From positions 62,001 to 126,000 of the forward strand of contig JHUT02000008.1 in NCBI GenBank assembly GCA_000690595.2: 64,000 nt of DNA, read 5' to 3'. Within the stretch, counting starts at the first letter, position 1; the number at the start of each line of letters is the position of its first letter. Under the pieces are notes generated by a model. The model was not told the origin of the DNA and searched no databases. It was given only the letters and a program-made list of their open reading frames with translations. The DNA is from Natrinema mahii (GTDB taxonomy: Archaea; Halobacteriota; Halobacteria; Halobacteriales; Natrialbaceae). Position numbers and translations under genes: made by a program. Positions 57,054 to 64,000 of this stretch are shown one piece after another.

Positions 57054-57526
57054 TTATTAGCTTTGACGATTACCTGCGTGTCGTTCGTGTCGTCGCTACG
57101 CTTTCGAATCCAGGCGCTCGAGGCACCGAGCCCGCCGGGCGGGGCTTCGTGATAGGGTGCGTTGCCCGGCTCGAGGGGGATCTTCCGATAGTCGCCGTCC
57201 GAGCGGAACGCGACGTAAATCGGCTCGGTGAATCCCCAGATCGTCACAGAGGACGCTGGGAAGCCCCAGTTGAGCCGATTCTCGTCGGTCGAGGTCACCG
57301 CGATCGGCGTCTCGGTGACGAAATAGGCCGCCTCCTGGCTGTCGTCCGCTTCGGGGTTGAGCGCCTCGACCGCGTTCTCCCCTCGATGCTCGAGCAGGAG
57401 CGCGAGTAGCAGCCGCTCGGTGTCGCTCTCGACGAGGTCTTCGCCCCACGACGAGGCACCGACGCCGTAGTCCTCGAGGACGCGCTCGATGGGGCTGTTC
57501 GGACCGACCGTCGACGAACCGATCAC
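57050..57526 (-). CDS. Virus-like structural protein, unknown role
   Basis: The 158-residue protein is read from GTG 57524-57526. It has a helical N-terminal part (IERVLEDYGVGASSWGEDLV) and a beta-rich C-terminal part: NWGFPASSVTIWGFTEPIYV, then AFRSDGDYRKIPLEPGNAPY. It overlaps both neighbours by 4 nt. Its position before the spike genes suggests a vertex or spike-base protein. Confidence 0.65.
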   Translation of the reverse strand: MIGSSTVGPNSPIERVLEDYGVGASSWGEDLVESDTERLLLALLLEHRGENAVEALNPEADDSQEAAYFVTETPIAVTSTDENRLNWGFPASSVTIWGFTEPIYVAFRSDGDYRKIPLEPGNAPYHEAPPGGLGASSAWIRKRSDDTNDTQVIVKANK

Positions 57527-57738
57527 GATGCCTCACCCTCCTGTTCGCCGCCGTCGGTCGCGACCGTCCGCACGTCGCGTCGGAGATCGCGCACTGCGGC
57601 CGTGTGTTCCTGGATCGCCTCGAGCCACTTGCCCCGTTCCTCGCGGCGTTGGTCGCGTTCCTTCAGGTAGAGCCGGTACATGAGGAGGAACGCGACGGTC
57701 GGGAAGCCGAAGTTGTTGAGCAAGGCGGTGGGTTCCAT
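57523..57738 (-). CDS. Small one-helix membrane protein with coiled coil
   Basis: The 71-residue protein has an N-terminal membrane helix (NNFGFPTVAFLLMYRLYL). A charged coiled coil follows: KERDQRREERGKWLEAIQEH, then TAAVRDLRRDVRTVATDG. The shape recalls BhlA/YvrJ-like small holin or membrane-scaffold proteins. It could act in virion membrane assembly or egress. The start is 1 bp from the stop of the repeat protein. Confidence 0.65.
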   Translation of the reverse strand: MEPTALLNNFGFPTVAFLLMYRLYLKERDQRREERGKWLEAIQEHTAAVRDLRRDVRTVATDGGEQEGEAS

Positions 57739-57739
57739 T

Positions 57740-58477
57740 CTAAATCAGTCCTCCCGTGAGGTTGCCCACGGCGTCGCCGGCACCGTCGACGAAGTTCCCG
57801 CCAGCGTCGGTCGCGCCGTCGACGAAGTTTCCACCGGCGTCGGTTGCACCGTCGATGAGGTTGCCGCCGGTATCGGTCGCGCCGTCGACCATGTCACCGC
57901 CGGCGTCGGCCGCGTCGTCACCGGCACCCATCAGGCCGCCGAAGAGGTTGCCGCCGGCGTCGGTGACGCCGTCGAAGGTGTCGCCGATCGCATCGCCGAC
58001 GCCGTCTGCGGCGTCGGTTGATCCACCCCAGACATCGCCCAGGACATCGCCACCGAAGTCGCTCGCGCCGTCCGCGAGGTCGGTCGCGCCGCCCCACACG
58101 TCGCCGATAGCGCCGCCGATTCCGCCGGCTGCGTCGGTCGAGCCGCCCCAGATATCGCCGATCGCGCCGCCGACACCGGCCGCAGCGTCGCCGGCTCCAC
58201 CGGCGGCGTTGGTCGTCCCGCCGACGATGTTGCCGAGCGCGTCGCCGATTCCGTCGGCGGTCTGGCCGGGCCCGCGCATCATCTGCATCCAGCGATAGAC
58301 GACGTAGCCGACGATCGCGACGCCGACGATCATCGCGATGTTGAACCCGCGGCTGTTCTTGGCCGCGTCGCTGAAGTTGTCAGAGACGTTGCTCACGGCC
58401 TCGGCAGCGGGTTCGGCGGCGTCGCCGGCCTTGTCGGCCGCCTCACCGGCGGCCAGGGCCGCTGCAGGTCCCGGCAT
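57740..58477 (-). CDS. Gly/Asp-rich repeat virion protein with membrane segment (VP2-like)
   Basis: The 245-residue protein has a helical N-terminus (ALAAGEAADKAGDAAEPAAE) and one membrane helix (NIAMIVGVAIVGYVVYRWMQ). About 170 residues of tandem repeats follow: first units like GGAIGDIWGGSTDAAG, then 11-residue units like FVDGATDAGGN. SH1 VP2 is a repeat-rich virion protein at the equivalent place, so this is a candidate functional counterpart. A strong Shine-Dalgarno-like GGAGGTGA lies 5-12 nt upstream of the ATG, unusual for this genome. Confidence 0.75.
   Translation of the reverse strand: MPGPAAALAAGEAADKAGDAAEPAAEAVSNVSDNFSDAAKNSRGFNIAMIVGVAIVGYVVYRWMQMMRGPGQTADGIGDALGNIVGGTTNAAGGAGDAAAGVGGAIGDIWGGSTDAAGGIGGAIGDVWGGATDLADGASDFGGDVLGDVWGGSTDAADGVGDAIGDTFDGVTDAGGNLFGGLMGAGDDAADAGGDMVDGATDTGGNLIDGATDAGGNFVDGATDAGGNFVDGAGDAVGNLTGGLI
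57761..57892. repeat. Four 33-bp in-frame tandem repeats
   Basis: They encode MVDGATDTGGN, LIDGATDAGGN, FVDGATDAGGN and FVDGAGDAVGN at the C-terminus of the repeat virion protein. Copies keep strong base similarity, consistent with expansion by slippage or unequal recombination. Confidence 0.8.
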
Positions 58478-58543
58478 CTAGCTCACCTCCCTGTCGATAC
58501 TGTCGGTGGGGCCCGTCACGAGCCCCTGCGTGTGTCCGTTCAT
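58478..58543 (-). CDS. Possible 21-residue ORF between two virion genes
   Basis: ATG 58541-58543 overlaps the stop of the 79-residue gene (ATGA). The frame, MNGHTQGLVTGPTDSIDREV then S, stops directly before the ATG of the repeat protein. Its end holds the Shine-Dalgarno-like GGAGGTGA. It may be a real micropeptide gene or only a coupling spacer. Confidence 0.3.
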   Translation of the reverse strand: MNGHTQGLVTGPTDSIDREVS

Positions 58544-58779
58544 GAGCGAATCGTGACGAACACCAGCAGCACCGCCTGCAGCGCGAGCAGACCGATCATG
58601 ATGTCGTCCTGCGTCCACTGCGTGCCGTAGACGAGTCGCGCCGTTGGGCTCTCCGGCGGCTGCTGGGGTTGAGTCTGGTTCGCCGGCCTCGAGGTCGTGG
58701 TCGCAGTCGCGTCGGACGACGTGGTCGTCGTCACCGCTACCTCTCCGGGTCCAGTTCCGTCGGAAAGACCGCCCTGCAC
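58540..58779 (-). CDS. Small tail-anchored virion membrane protein
   Basis: The 79-residue protein has a Thr/Gln/Pro-rich N-terminal part (AVTTTTSSDATATTTSRPAN) and a single C-terminal hydrophobic helix (DIMIGLLALQAVLLVFVTIR). It starts 6 bp after the larger capsid gene. It is probably a minor membrane protein of the virion. Confidence 0.65.
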   Translation of the reverse strand: MQGGLSDGTGPGEVAVTTTTSSDATATTTSRPANQTQPQQPPESPTARLVYGTQWTQDDIMIGLLALQAVLLVFVTIRS

Positions 58780-58785
58780 GGAGGA

Positions 58786-59523
58786 TCACCCCCGGACTCC
58801 GATCATGTCCTGCTTGACCGCCGCGCCCAGCCCGTCGATGCGGGCCTCGGTCTGGAACCGCGGCAGCGACAGCAGGGCGTTGCGCGCTCGAGGCGTCCCG
58901 TTGGCTCGCTCGGGAGCCTCGAACGCGACCTTGTACGGTGCGTCGACGACGACCTGCAGGCGGAACTTGCGGGGCAGGTACGGCTGCAGGGGCGTCCGGT
59001 CGAAGCCGAACCGGATCTCTTGCTTGGCCTGGTCGCGAGTGTGCAGGATCGCCGTCTGTGCCTCCTTGAGCGTCTGGTTGACCTTGCCGCCCGCTCCGGG
59101 CGCGGTCTTCCGGATCTCGACCGCCGCCGGATCCCGCGGGACGTAGAAGACGTCGAGGTCCGTCTCCGTCCCGGCCGACGTATAGTCGAAGGAGTTGGCG
59201 TCGTAGTCGACGCTGTCCGGATCGACGACCGCGCCGTCTTCGTAGAGGACAAACGACTCGGTGGTCGGACACTCGATCAGGTTGTGACCGAGTTCGAACG
59301 TCTCCTGGTCATCGGCGCTCCCGTTGGTCGTGAAGTGTTCGTGGGCCGGGAGGACGACTCGGAGTTCGCTGTCCGGGTCGTCGCGGAGTTGGAGCGGTCG
59401 CCCGAGCTGGATCTCAGCGACGACACTCGCCTCGCCGGGAGTGGCCGCCTGGGTCTCGAACTCGCGGAGGGAGACGCTGCCGGGAATCCAGTTTGCCGAC
59501 TTGAGCTTGTGTTTGACCGCCAT
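58786..59523 (-). CDS. Putative large major capsid protein (VP4-like)
   Basis: The 245-residue beta-rich acidic protein has no signal or membrane segment: SVVAEIQLGRPLQLRDDPDS, VVLPAHEHFTTNGSADDQET, TDLDVFYVPRDPAAVEIRKT, LPRKFRLQVVVDAPYKVAFE. It directly follows the smaller candidate with a 1-nt overlap (TAATG). Two adjacent capsid genes of about 160-185 and 230-245 residues after a packaging ATPase are a hallmark of SH1-lineage viruses. Assignment rests on order, size and predicted fold. Confidence 0.68.
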   Translation of the reverse strand: MAVKHKLKSANWIPGSVSLREFETQAATPGEASVVAEIQLGRPLQLRDDPDSELRVVLPAHEHFTTNGSADDQETFELGHNLIECPTTESFVLYEDGAVVDPDSVDYDANSFDYTSAGTETDLDVFYVPRDPAAVEIRKTAPGAGGKVNQTLKEAQTAILHTRDQAKQEIRFGFDRTPLQPYLPRKFRLQVVVDAPYKVAFEAPERANGTPRARNALLSLPRFQTEARIDGLGAAVKQDMIGVRG

Positions 59524-60014
59524 TACTCGAGGTCCACCTCCGCGAGCGCGGCTTCCTCGAAGTAGATCTCACTCTGGGCGTGGTCGATCGGTTCGGAGGA
59601 ATCGACGAGGATGTACGCTTCGTCGATGTCCCGCACCTCGAGCTTCTCGCCCTTGAGCTGGTGCTTGACGGCGTCGACCTTGCGGTCGTCCTGCTGGTCC
59701 GAGACGGAGTTCTTGATGTAGCTCGCGATCGTCGACTTCGGGTCGGAGACAACCTGGATGCTCTCGTCAGTCGGAGCCTGGTAGCCGATCGCGACGCGGG
59801 TGTCTGCCGGCAACGGGTTTCCGTTGGCGTCGCGAAGCTTCGCGTAGATTGGGATGCCGACCTTGTTCCCCATATCGACGGCGTTGCGGATGAGGACGCC
59901 CACGCCGTCCTTGGGGTTGATCGAGAGGACTGGCGTCAGCTGGTCGGTGACGTTCGTCTCCGTCTCGACGTACTTGCTCGAGTCTCCGAGGGCGGCGTAG
60001 AGCGAGAGGCTCAT
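59523..60014 (-). CDS. Putative small major capsid protein (VP7-like)
   Basis: The 163-residue acidic beta-rich protein includes TDQLTPVLSINPKDGVGVLI, IPIYAKLRDANGNPLPADTR and VRDIDEAYILVDSSEPIDHA. The latter parts share the texture of the next gene. This suggests two related single jelly-roll subunits, as in SH1 VP7 and VP4. Its start directly abuts the stop of the 91-residue gene. Confidence 0.66.
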   Translation of the reverse strand: MSLSLYAALGDSSKYVETETNVTDQLTPVLSINPKDGVGVLIRNAVDMGNKVGIPIYAKLRDANGNPLPADTRVAIGYQAPTDESIQVVSDPKSTIASYIKNSVSDQQDDRKVDAVKHQLKGEKLEVRDIDEAYILVDSSEPIDHAQSEIYFEEAALAEVDLE

Positions 60015-60290
60015 TTACGCCAGCACCTCGTTGATCATGCCCTGGGCGTTGAAGCGCTCGGCCGCCTCGCGGACGACGAATGCGCCCGATCCGAGGGTGA
60101 ACGCGCGCTTGTTGATGACCGTCTCGCCCAGCGCCATCCCGCCGATCCCGAAGATTTCGGACGGAAGCATCGTTCCAGTCGCGGTGTCGACGAGGTACGG
60201 GGCGAGGTAGCCGCCCGCGACCATGCCGACATCCATCCACACGTCGCTGTCAGTCAGGGCCTGCGTGGCCTGATCAAAATTCATCACCAT
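60015..60290 (-). CDS. Small virion-associated protein, first gene after capsid promoter
   Basis: The 91-residue protein (MVMNFDQATQALTDSDVWMD, then VGMVAGGYLAPYLVDTATGT) has short hydrophobic glycine-rich segments: GIGGMALGETVINKRAFTLG. It abuts the capsid gene. It is the first gene behind a strong TATA-like element, so the capsid block has its own promoter. Function unknown. Confidence 0.68.
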   Translation of the reverse strand: MVMNFDQATQALTDSDVWMDVGMVAGGYLAPYLVDTATGTMLPSEIFGIGGMALGETVINKRAFTLGSGAFVVREAAERFNAQGMINEVLA

Positions 60291-60317
60291 GCAGACTCCA
60301 TTAACCGGTCAAATTCG

Positions 60318-60328
60318 GATATAAGAGC
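60318..60328 (-). promoter_or_regulatory. TATA-like promoter of the capsid block
   Basis: On the reverse strand CTCTTATATCC lies 28-38 bp upstream of the ATG of the 91-residue gene, ideal for a near-leaderless haloarchaeal promoter. On the other strand, TTATAT at 60416-60421 sits 32-37 bp before the ATG of the rightward gene at 60453. The 160-bp gap is thus a divergent promoter region. Confidence 0.55.
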
Positions 60329-60452
60329 GCGTCAAGTCCGCCGTCATCCGACGCGATTTGTGCCGGTCCGCTGTAGTCTCTCGTCACAACTGGTGTCAAA
60401 TTCATGCCGCTAATGGTTATATTCTAATTGGTGGAGTATACAACACCATATT

Positions 60453-60956
60453 ATGAGTCAGATAACTATCTCATTCATAGAAGCGATTACACCTCGCTTT
60501 GGACAATTGATTGCAGAGGGTGCTAATGCGATCCTCTCGGGAATTGCAGGAGCTATTCCCATAATCTTGGGCGGTGTGATCTTATATGAGAGGCGACAAG
60601 CTATTCGCGCGAATCGTCTTCGTCATGCGTTGATTGCTGAAATCGAAGCTTCACAGCCTGAGTTGACATCATTCATGCCATACGGAAATGCGTATCTTGA
60701 GGGGACAGTCTACAACACAAATGCCCAAAAATTAGATCTTCTAACTAACGATGAAATTGAGGCAGTTGTTGAATTTTACCACCGACTATCTGCATTAAGA
60801 AAGGTTGTTGAATCAGAAGGACCGGAAGTTGAGCCGGACGACATTCCTGATCACATATACAATAACGTGAGCCCAACAAGAGATGACGCGTTGACTGAGT
60901 TGAGAAAGAATATCGATGACGGTCCTATTACAGTGCGGAAACCGCGTTCTAGTTAA
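60453..60956 (+). CDS. Lower-GC membrane-anchored protein inserted between viral blocks (moron candidate)
   Basis: The 167-residue protein has a membrane helix near the N-terminus (AILSGIAGAIPIILGGVILY). A cytoplasmic helical domain follows: ERRQAIRANRLRHALIAEIE, DEIEAVVEFYHRLSALRKVV. Codons are AT-richer than the surrounding viral genes. It is the only rightward gene inside the leftward operon and has its own TATA-like box. These are the marks of a moron expressed from the prophage, for example a superinfection-exclusion factor. I do not recognise the family. Confidence 0.7.
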   Translation: MSQITISFIEAITPRFGQLIAEGANAILSGIAGAIPIILGGVILYERRQAIRANRLRHALIAEIEASQPELTSFMPYGNAYLEGTVYNTNAQKLDLLTNDEIEAVVEFYHRLSALRKVVESEGPEVEPDDIPDHIYNNVSPTRDDALTELRKNIDDGPITVRKPRSS

Positions 60957-61135
60957 TAAATAGGTGATTTAGCAGAGCCACCATGATCGTCTTCAGGGCT
61001 CTGCTCGAACTCGGCCATCAGAATCCCAACGACATCAGCTCGAGAAAGTTCGTGACCACGTCGATCCTCGAGGTGACTCTGAATCCGTTCGAACTGGTCG
61101 GCTTTGCTCCCGCGGAGCGAGACATCGGTGCGCAT
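60953..61135 (-). CDS. Small ribbon-helix-helix-like protein after the packaging ATPase
   Basis: The 60-residue frame from ATG 61133-61135 reads MRTDVSLRGSKADQFERIQS, then HLEDRRGHELSRADVVGILM. The beta-strand, helix, helix order resembles a small ribbon-helix-helix or coiled-coil protein. It starts 4 bp after the ATPase stop, and its stop overlaps that of the convergent moron-like gene. Confidence 0.6.
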   Translation of the reverse strand: MRTDVSLRGSKADQFERIQSHLEDRRGHELSRADVVGILMAEFEQSPEDDHGGSAKSPIY

Positions 61136-61139
61136 CTGA

Positions 61140-61928
61140 TTAGTCGTCGAAGGGGTGTTTGATTCGGACGCGGTCGCTCCCGTAGTGCGTACTCTCGAGC
61201 GTCCAGTCGCGCGAATCGATGCGTCTGAGGGCGGTGTCGTCCGAGTAGATCCACTCGGAGCCGATCGTGTTGCCCGCGTCGTCGCTGAACCGTCGGAGTG
61301 TGAGCGGTTCGCCGTCGACGAGCAGTTCATTGGGGAGCGTCCGCGGACAGGTTTCGGCGTCGGCCTTGTGGACATCGGCCGGATACTCGACGATTCCGCG
61401 GACCTTGTCGAGGTCATTCCCGGAGCCGAACCCGCCGAGCATCGACGCCTGACACTGCGAGGCGATGTCTTCGTCGAGCTTCGCGAACCGCTGAGTGACC
61501 CACGCGACGCCCATCCCGTCGCCGTGCCAGGTTGTCGCGAGCGTGTCGAACTCGTCAGGGTAGCCGTCCCGCTGGGGGGCGAGGCGGTGGGCCTCGTCCA
61601 GTCCCAGGAACGTGCGTTCCTCGAGTTGGGCAAGCGCGGCGATGGCGGTCACGATCGCCTCGCGCCAGGCGTCGTCAGTCATGCCGTCGCGAGCGAGTTG
61701 GAGGCTGCCGTTGTCCTCGAAGATCCGTCGCCATTCGGCCCGCGAGAGATCGTCAGTCCCTGGTCGAAGCGGGAGCCGTTGCAGGAGTCCTGACTCGACC
61801 AGTCCGGTGTACTCGTCCTTGTAGTCGACGAGGACGGTCCGGTCGTACTCCGGCGCGTTGCGCTCCGTGTACGCCTGCAGGCCGTACGATTTGCCCCAGT
61901 TCGTGCGGGCACCGAACGCGAGGTTCAT
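61140..61928 (-). CDS. Viral genome-packaging ATPase (FtsK/HerA-like)
   Basis: The 262-residue ATPase starts MNLAFGARTNWGKSYGLQAY, with Walker A GARTNWGKS near the N-terminus. Walker B is RTFLGLDEAHRLAPQRDG. The sensor/glutamine strand GMGVAWVTQRFAKLDEDIAS is typical of the A32/PRD1-type packaging branch of the FtsK-HerA superfamily. It would pump DNA into a preformed membrane-containing capsid. It overlaps the preceding gene by 4 nt. Its place before the capsid genes is diagnostic of SH1-like viruses. Confidence 0.85.
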   Translation of the reverse strand: MNLAFGARTNWGKSYGLQAYTERNAPEYDRTVLVDYKDEYTGLVESGLLQRLPLRPGTDDLSRAEWRRIFEDNGSLQLARDGMTDDAWREAIVTAIAALAQLEERTFLGLDEAHRLAPQRDGYPDEFDTLATTWHGDGMGVAWVTQRFAKLDEDIASQCQASMLGGFGSGNDLDKVRGIVEYPADVHKADAETCPRTLPNELLVDGEPLTLRRFSDDAGNTIGSEWIYSDDTALRRIDSRDWTLESTHYGSDRVRIKHPFDD

Positions 61929-62512
61929 CGGTCCTCCGAGTCGACGGCGTCGGTTACGTCGCGAATCCCCTGCTCGGCCATCTCGAGGCCACCGGCAAGC
62001 GCCTCCTCAAGAACGGCCTGTTGCCGCTCGGCGGGCCAGTCGACGACTGCCTCGCGGAACGTCTCGAGGTCGTCGACATCGAAGCGGGTCCGGACGTGAG
62101 CCGTTGCGAGTTCATCGACGCCACCCTCGACGCCTTGCTCGCGGTAGCGGTCGGCCCACGTCTCTTTGGTCGTCTGCCACTCCTCGTCGGAGAGGTCGGC
62201 GTACTGGGCGGCTTCCTCGGCGTTGTCGATATCGATCGCTTCCTCGACGTACCACGAGGGGAGCGAGTCATCGATCATCGCGAGCGCCATCGAGCGGATT
62301 TGCTCGACGCGGTCGTCGACCGTCGGAAGTCCCTCGAGGGGTTCGATGTCGTCATCGGCGACGGCCTGCTGGAGATCGGCGACGGCCTCCATGATCCGAC
62401 GTTCGCGGTGGGCGACGATCGAGAGGAAGGCTTCGGCTTGCTTGCTCTGGAAGAACTTCGTTGCGAGGGCCTTCCGCGGGTCGCCGCCGGTCGCGATCTC
62501 GCGGAGGTTCAT
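61925..62512 (-). CDS. Acidic helical virus protein, unknown function
   Basis: The 195-residue protein is read from ATG 62510-62512. It is almost wholly helical and acidic: KFFQSKQAEAFLSIVAHRER, SWYVEEAIDIDNAEEAAQYA, WPAERQQAVLEEALAGGLEM. There are no membrane segments. It overlaps both neighbours by 4 nt. It may be a minor virion or assembly protein partnering the ATPase. Confidence 0.7.
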   Translation of the reverse strand: MNLREIATGGDPRKALATKFFQSKQAEAFLSIVAHRERRIMEAVADLQQAVADDDIEPLEGLPTVDDRVEQIRSMALAMIDDSLPSWYVEEAIDIDNAEEAAQYADLSDEEWQTTKETWADRYREQGVEGGVDELATAHVRTRFDVDDLETFREAVVDWPAERQQAVLEEALAGGLEMAEQGIRDVTDAVDSEDR

Positions 62513-63027
62513 GCTTCCGCCTCCGCGGTGGCTCCGCCGATCGAGTCGATTGCGCCGTCGAGCATCTCCGTGTCCTCGACGAGGACCATCACGGCGAACA
62601 GCGAGGTCATCGCCACGAGCCCCTGACCGGGCCCGAGTTCCGAGCTGCCGCTGAGGTTCTCCCGATACCACTGGTCCATGTACTCGTCGAGGTCGAGTTC
62701 CTTCGCGAGGTCGGCGTACTCGTCGATCACCGCCGAGCGGTCGTCGACGCCCGAGCCCATTCGGTCCTGGCTGATCGCGGCGCCGGCACCGAGGGCCCGG
62801 CAGTAGACGTGGCCGACCGTCTTTCGGTCGCCGGTGCTTGGACTGTCGTCGGTATCCTCTGGTTCCTCCGCTGGGTCGTCAACGTCGACTTCGTCGTCGT
62901 CCTCGGCGTCGGCTTCCGCAACCTGCTCGGCGATCTCCGGGTCGATATCTGCGTACGCATCTTCCTCGAGGGACTCCTCGGGTTCGTTCTCACGATCGAC
63001 GTCTCGGTCGTCAGTCAACGAGACCAC
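62509..63027 (-). CDS. Acidic virus protein with C-terminal hydrophobic stretch
   Basis: The 172-residue frame starts at GTG 63025-63027. The first 65 residues are very acidic and low-complexity (ADAEDDDEVDVDDPAEEPED). The second half has HVYCRALGAGAAISQDRMGS and a hydrophobic segment (GLVAMTSLFAVMVLVEDTEM). It overlaps the preceding gene by 17 nt and the next by 4 nt. It is perhaps a membrane-associated virion protein. Confidence 0.65.
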   Translation of the reverse strand: MVSLTDDRDVDRENEPEESLEEDAYADIDPEIAEQVAEADAEDDDEVDVDDPAEEPEDTDDSPSTGDRKTVGHVYCRALGAGAAISQDRMGSGVDDRSAVIDEYADLAKELDLDEYMDQWYRENLSGSSELGPGQGLVAMTSLFAVMVLVEDTEMLDGAIDSIGGATAEAEA

Positions 63028-63670
63028 CCCCGGCCTCGCGGTCGATGCCGTTGCCGCTCGAGTCGTCCTCGTCGGGCGTCGGTTCGGCCGAGTCGGCGTC
63101 GATCGTGTTGGACCGGCGACGGCGCCACAAGAGGATCAGGAGCGCCACGGCGACGGCCGCCCCGATCAGGACGGCAGTGGTCCGGAGACTCGGCCCTCCC
63201 CTCGAGGTACTGCTCGAGGGAGAAGAGCCACTACTCGGCCCCCCTTGAGCGGCCCCTTTTTGCTGGTCGTTTGGCTGCTCGTCTGGGTCCCACGGGTCGG
63301 TGCTATCTGTGGGTTTCACTTGCTCGTCTCCCTGGTCGTCGTTGCTCTTGTCGGTCGTGTCGCTGCTCGAGGGGCTGCTTTCGCCCCCTTCGTTGCTGCT
63401 TTCTGCCTGCTCGTCTGGCTGGTCGTTGCTGCTCTCAATCCCTTCGGGTTGCTGCTCGTCGCTGCCCTCGATCCCCTCGCCGTCTGTGCCTTCGCTGCTG
63501 GTCGGGGCCCCTTCCCAGGCCCCTTCGTCCCTTGCTCGCTGGTGGTCGTCGCCGCTCATCGCGTTGATATGGCTCCTGACCGCCTCCTTCGAGGCAAAGG
63601 GCGGTTGGTCGTCGTCCCATTCGTCGTCGTGTTTGTCGCACCCCTCGACGGGGCAGAAGTAGCCTGTCAT
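63011..63670 (-). CDS. C2H2 zinc-finger protein with Ser/Gly-rich linker and membrane helix
   Basis: The 219-residue protein has an N-terminal finger: YFCPVEGCDKHDDEWDDDQP, then a His in AVRSHINAMSG. A 110-residue low-complexity acidic and Ser-rich linker follows (EGIESSNDQPDEQAESSNEG). Then come one membrane helix (AVLIGAAVAVALLILLWRR) and a short acidic tail. Finger, linker and anchor resemble the host protein at 12384 in logic but not in sequence. Confidence 0.7.
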   Translation of the reverse strand: MTGYFCPVEGCDKHDDEWDDDQPPFASKEAVRSHINAMSGDDHQRARDEGAWEGAPTSSEGTDGEGIEGSDEQQPEGIESSNDQPDEQAESSNEGGESSPSSSDTTDKSNDDQGDEQVKPTDSTDPWDPDEQPNDQQKGAAQGGPSSGSSPSSSTSRGGPSLRTTAVLIGAAVAVALLILLWRRRRSNTIDADSAEPTPDEDDSSGNGIDREAGGGLVD

Positions 63671-63672
63671 GG

Positions 63673-64000
63673 TTACCAGTCGATGTCGTCTTTCGTCAGT
63701 TCGCGTTGGCCCAGCTCGCGGAACGCCGTGGCCGGCTCTCCGAGAAGGTCGTTCAGTTCGTTGATCGCTGCCGCGGCTTCCTTCGCTTCCGCCACGGCGA
63801 TCTGGTAGCGTCGCCAGGCCAGATTCTTCGCACCGTAGAGTTCGCCCGGCGGGTGGTCCGCTCGAGCCTCGCCGACGAGGGCCTTGACATCTTCCTCATC
63901 GAAGCCGCACGACTCGACGAGGAACTCGCAAGCCTCGTCCTCGCCGTCCTCGCAGTGGTCGCGAGCGTGGCCGCACTGCTCGTCTTGCGCTCCCTCGAGG
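63673..64000 (-). CDS. Cys/His-rich virus protein (5' part outside window)
   Basis: The reverse strand reads open from the right edge to TAA 63673-63675 (108 residues seen). A metal-like cluster begins it: EQCGHARDHCEDGEDEACEF, then LVESCGFDEEDVKALVGEAR. The C-terminal part is helical (AWRRYQIAVAEAKEAAAAIN) and ends ELTKDDIDW. It lies 2 bp upstream of the zinc-finger gene, in the same operon. The start is beyond the window. Confidence 0.7.
   Translation of the reverse strand, partial: LEGAQDEQCGHARDHCEDGEDEACEFLVESCGFDEEDVKALVGEARADHPPGELYGAKNLAWRRYQIAVAEAKEAAAAINELNDLLGEPATAFRELGQRELTKDDIDW

Larger units (their letters stand above)
53856..64000. mobile_element. Putative provirus of the SH1/SNJ1 (internal-membrane icosahedral) lineage, right end outside window
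   Basis: A leftward operon of at least 17 small genes with 1-4 nt overlaps carries a packaging ATPase, two successive putative capsid proteins of 163 and 245 residues, a Gly/Asp repeat protein, several one-helix membrane proteins and putative spike proteins. SH1-like viruses, from memory, have the same order: ATPase, VP7 (about 185), VP4 (about 232), VP2 (repeats), then spike proteins. The rightward small genes at 53856-54989 are included as a possible early region. The left border is a guess. No integrase, tRNA or attachment repeat was found. Confidence 0.7.

Overview
The window is haloarchaeal chromosome. GC-rich coding DNA, strongly acidic proteins, leaderless or GTG starts, Tat-type signal peptides, a HalOD1 output-domain protein, a DhnA-type aldolase, archaeal Thi4 and ThiR, and a fused CtaA-CtaB protein all point to the class Halobacteria. 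A relative of Natrinema or Haloterrigena is a guess from gene content only. No rRNA, tRNA or CRISPR array was seen.

Region 1 (1-23.5 kb) is core metabolism. It starts with a gluconeogenic pair (fructose-bisphosphatase and class I aldolase). Scattered genes of acyl-CoA metabolism follow: 3-hydroxyacyl-CoA dehydrogenase, acyl-CoA synthetase, acyl-CoA dehydrogenase, and a thiolase with its DUF35 partner. The methylmalonyl-CoA mutase small subunit and MeaB chaperone overlap by 4 nt. Also here are phytoene synthase, heme A/O synthesis, a VapBC pair, an SLC13 permease, an M42 peptidase and several small regulators.

Region 2 (23.5-28.3 kb) is a decayed tandem duplication. A block holding the end of an HD-domain gene, an exported-protein gene, a lysE-type exporter and the start of a tlpA-type gene occurs twice. 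The left copy is full of stops and deletions. Its lysE remnant is split by about 1.9 kb of AT-rich foreign DNA carrying a Tat-exported protein and a membrane protein. The right copy is intact. The junction lies at a shared 7-bp CTCGAGG.

Region 3 (28-53.6 kb) holds two tlpA paralogues, one with a CxxS active site, and topoisomerase I interrupted by a 536-residue homing-endonuclease intein. It also has a MATE pump, a thiamine module (thi4 with a catalytic Cys, a palindromic operator at its promoter, and the ThiR regulator 4 kb away), a bacterial-type LeuRS, a PQQ-like beta-propeller, and a large Eco57I-like methyltransferase with an eroded nuclease motif.

Region 4 (about 53.8 kb to the right edge) looks like an integrated virus. 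A short chain of overlapping small genes (zinc ribbon, SWIM finger, a 41-residue ORF, ribbon-helix-helix) runs rightward. A tightly packed leftward operon encodes a packaging ATPase, two consecutive putative major capsid proteins of 163 and 245 residues, a Gly/Asp repeat protein, small membrane proteins and putative spike proteins. Order and sizes match the internal-membrane icosahedral haloviruses of the SH1/SNJ1 lineage. A lower-GC gene in opposite orientation sits between the ATPase and capsid blocks like a moron. The provirus continues past the right edge, and no integrase or attachment site was seen.
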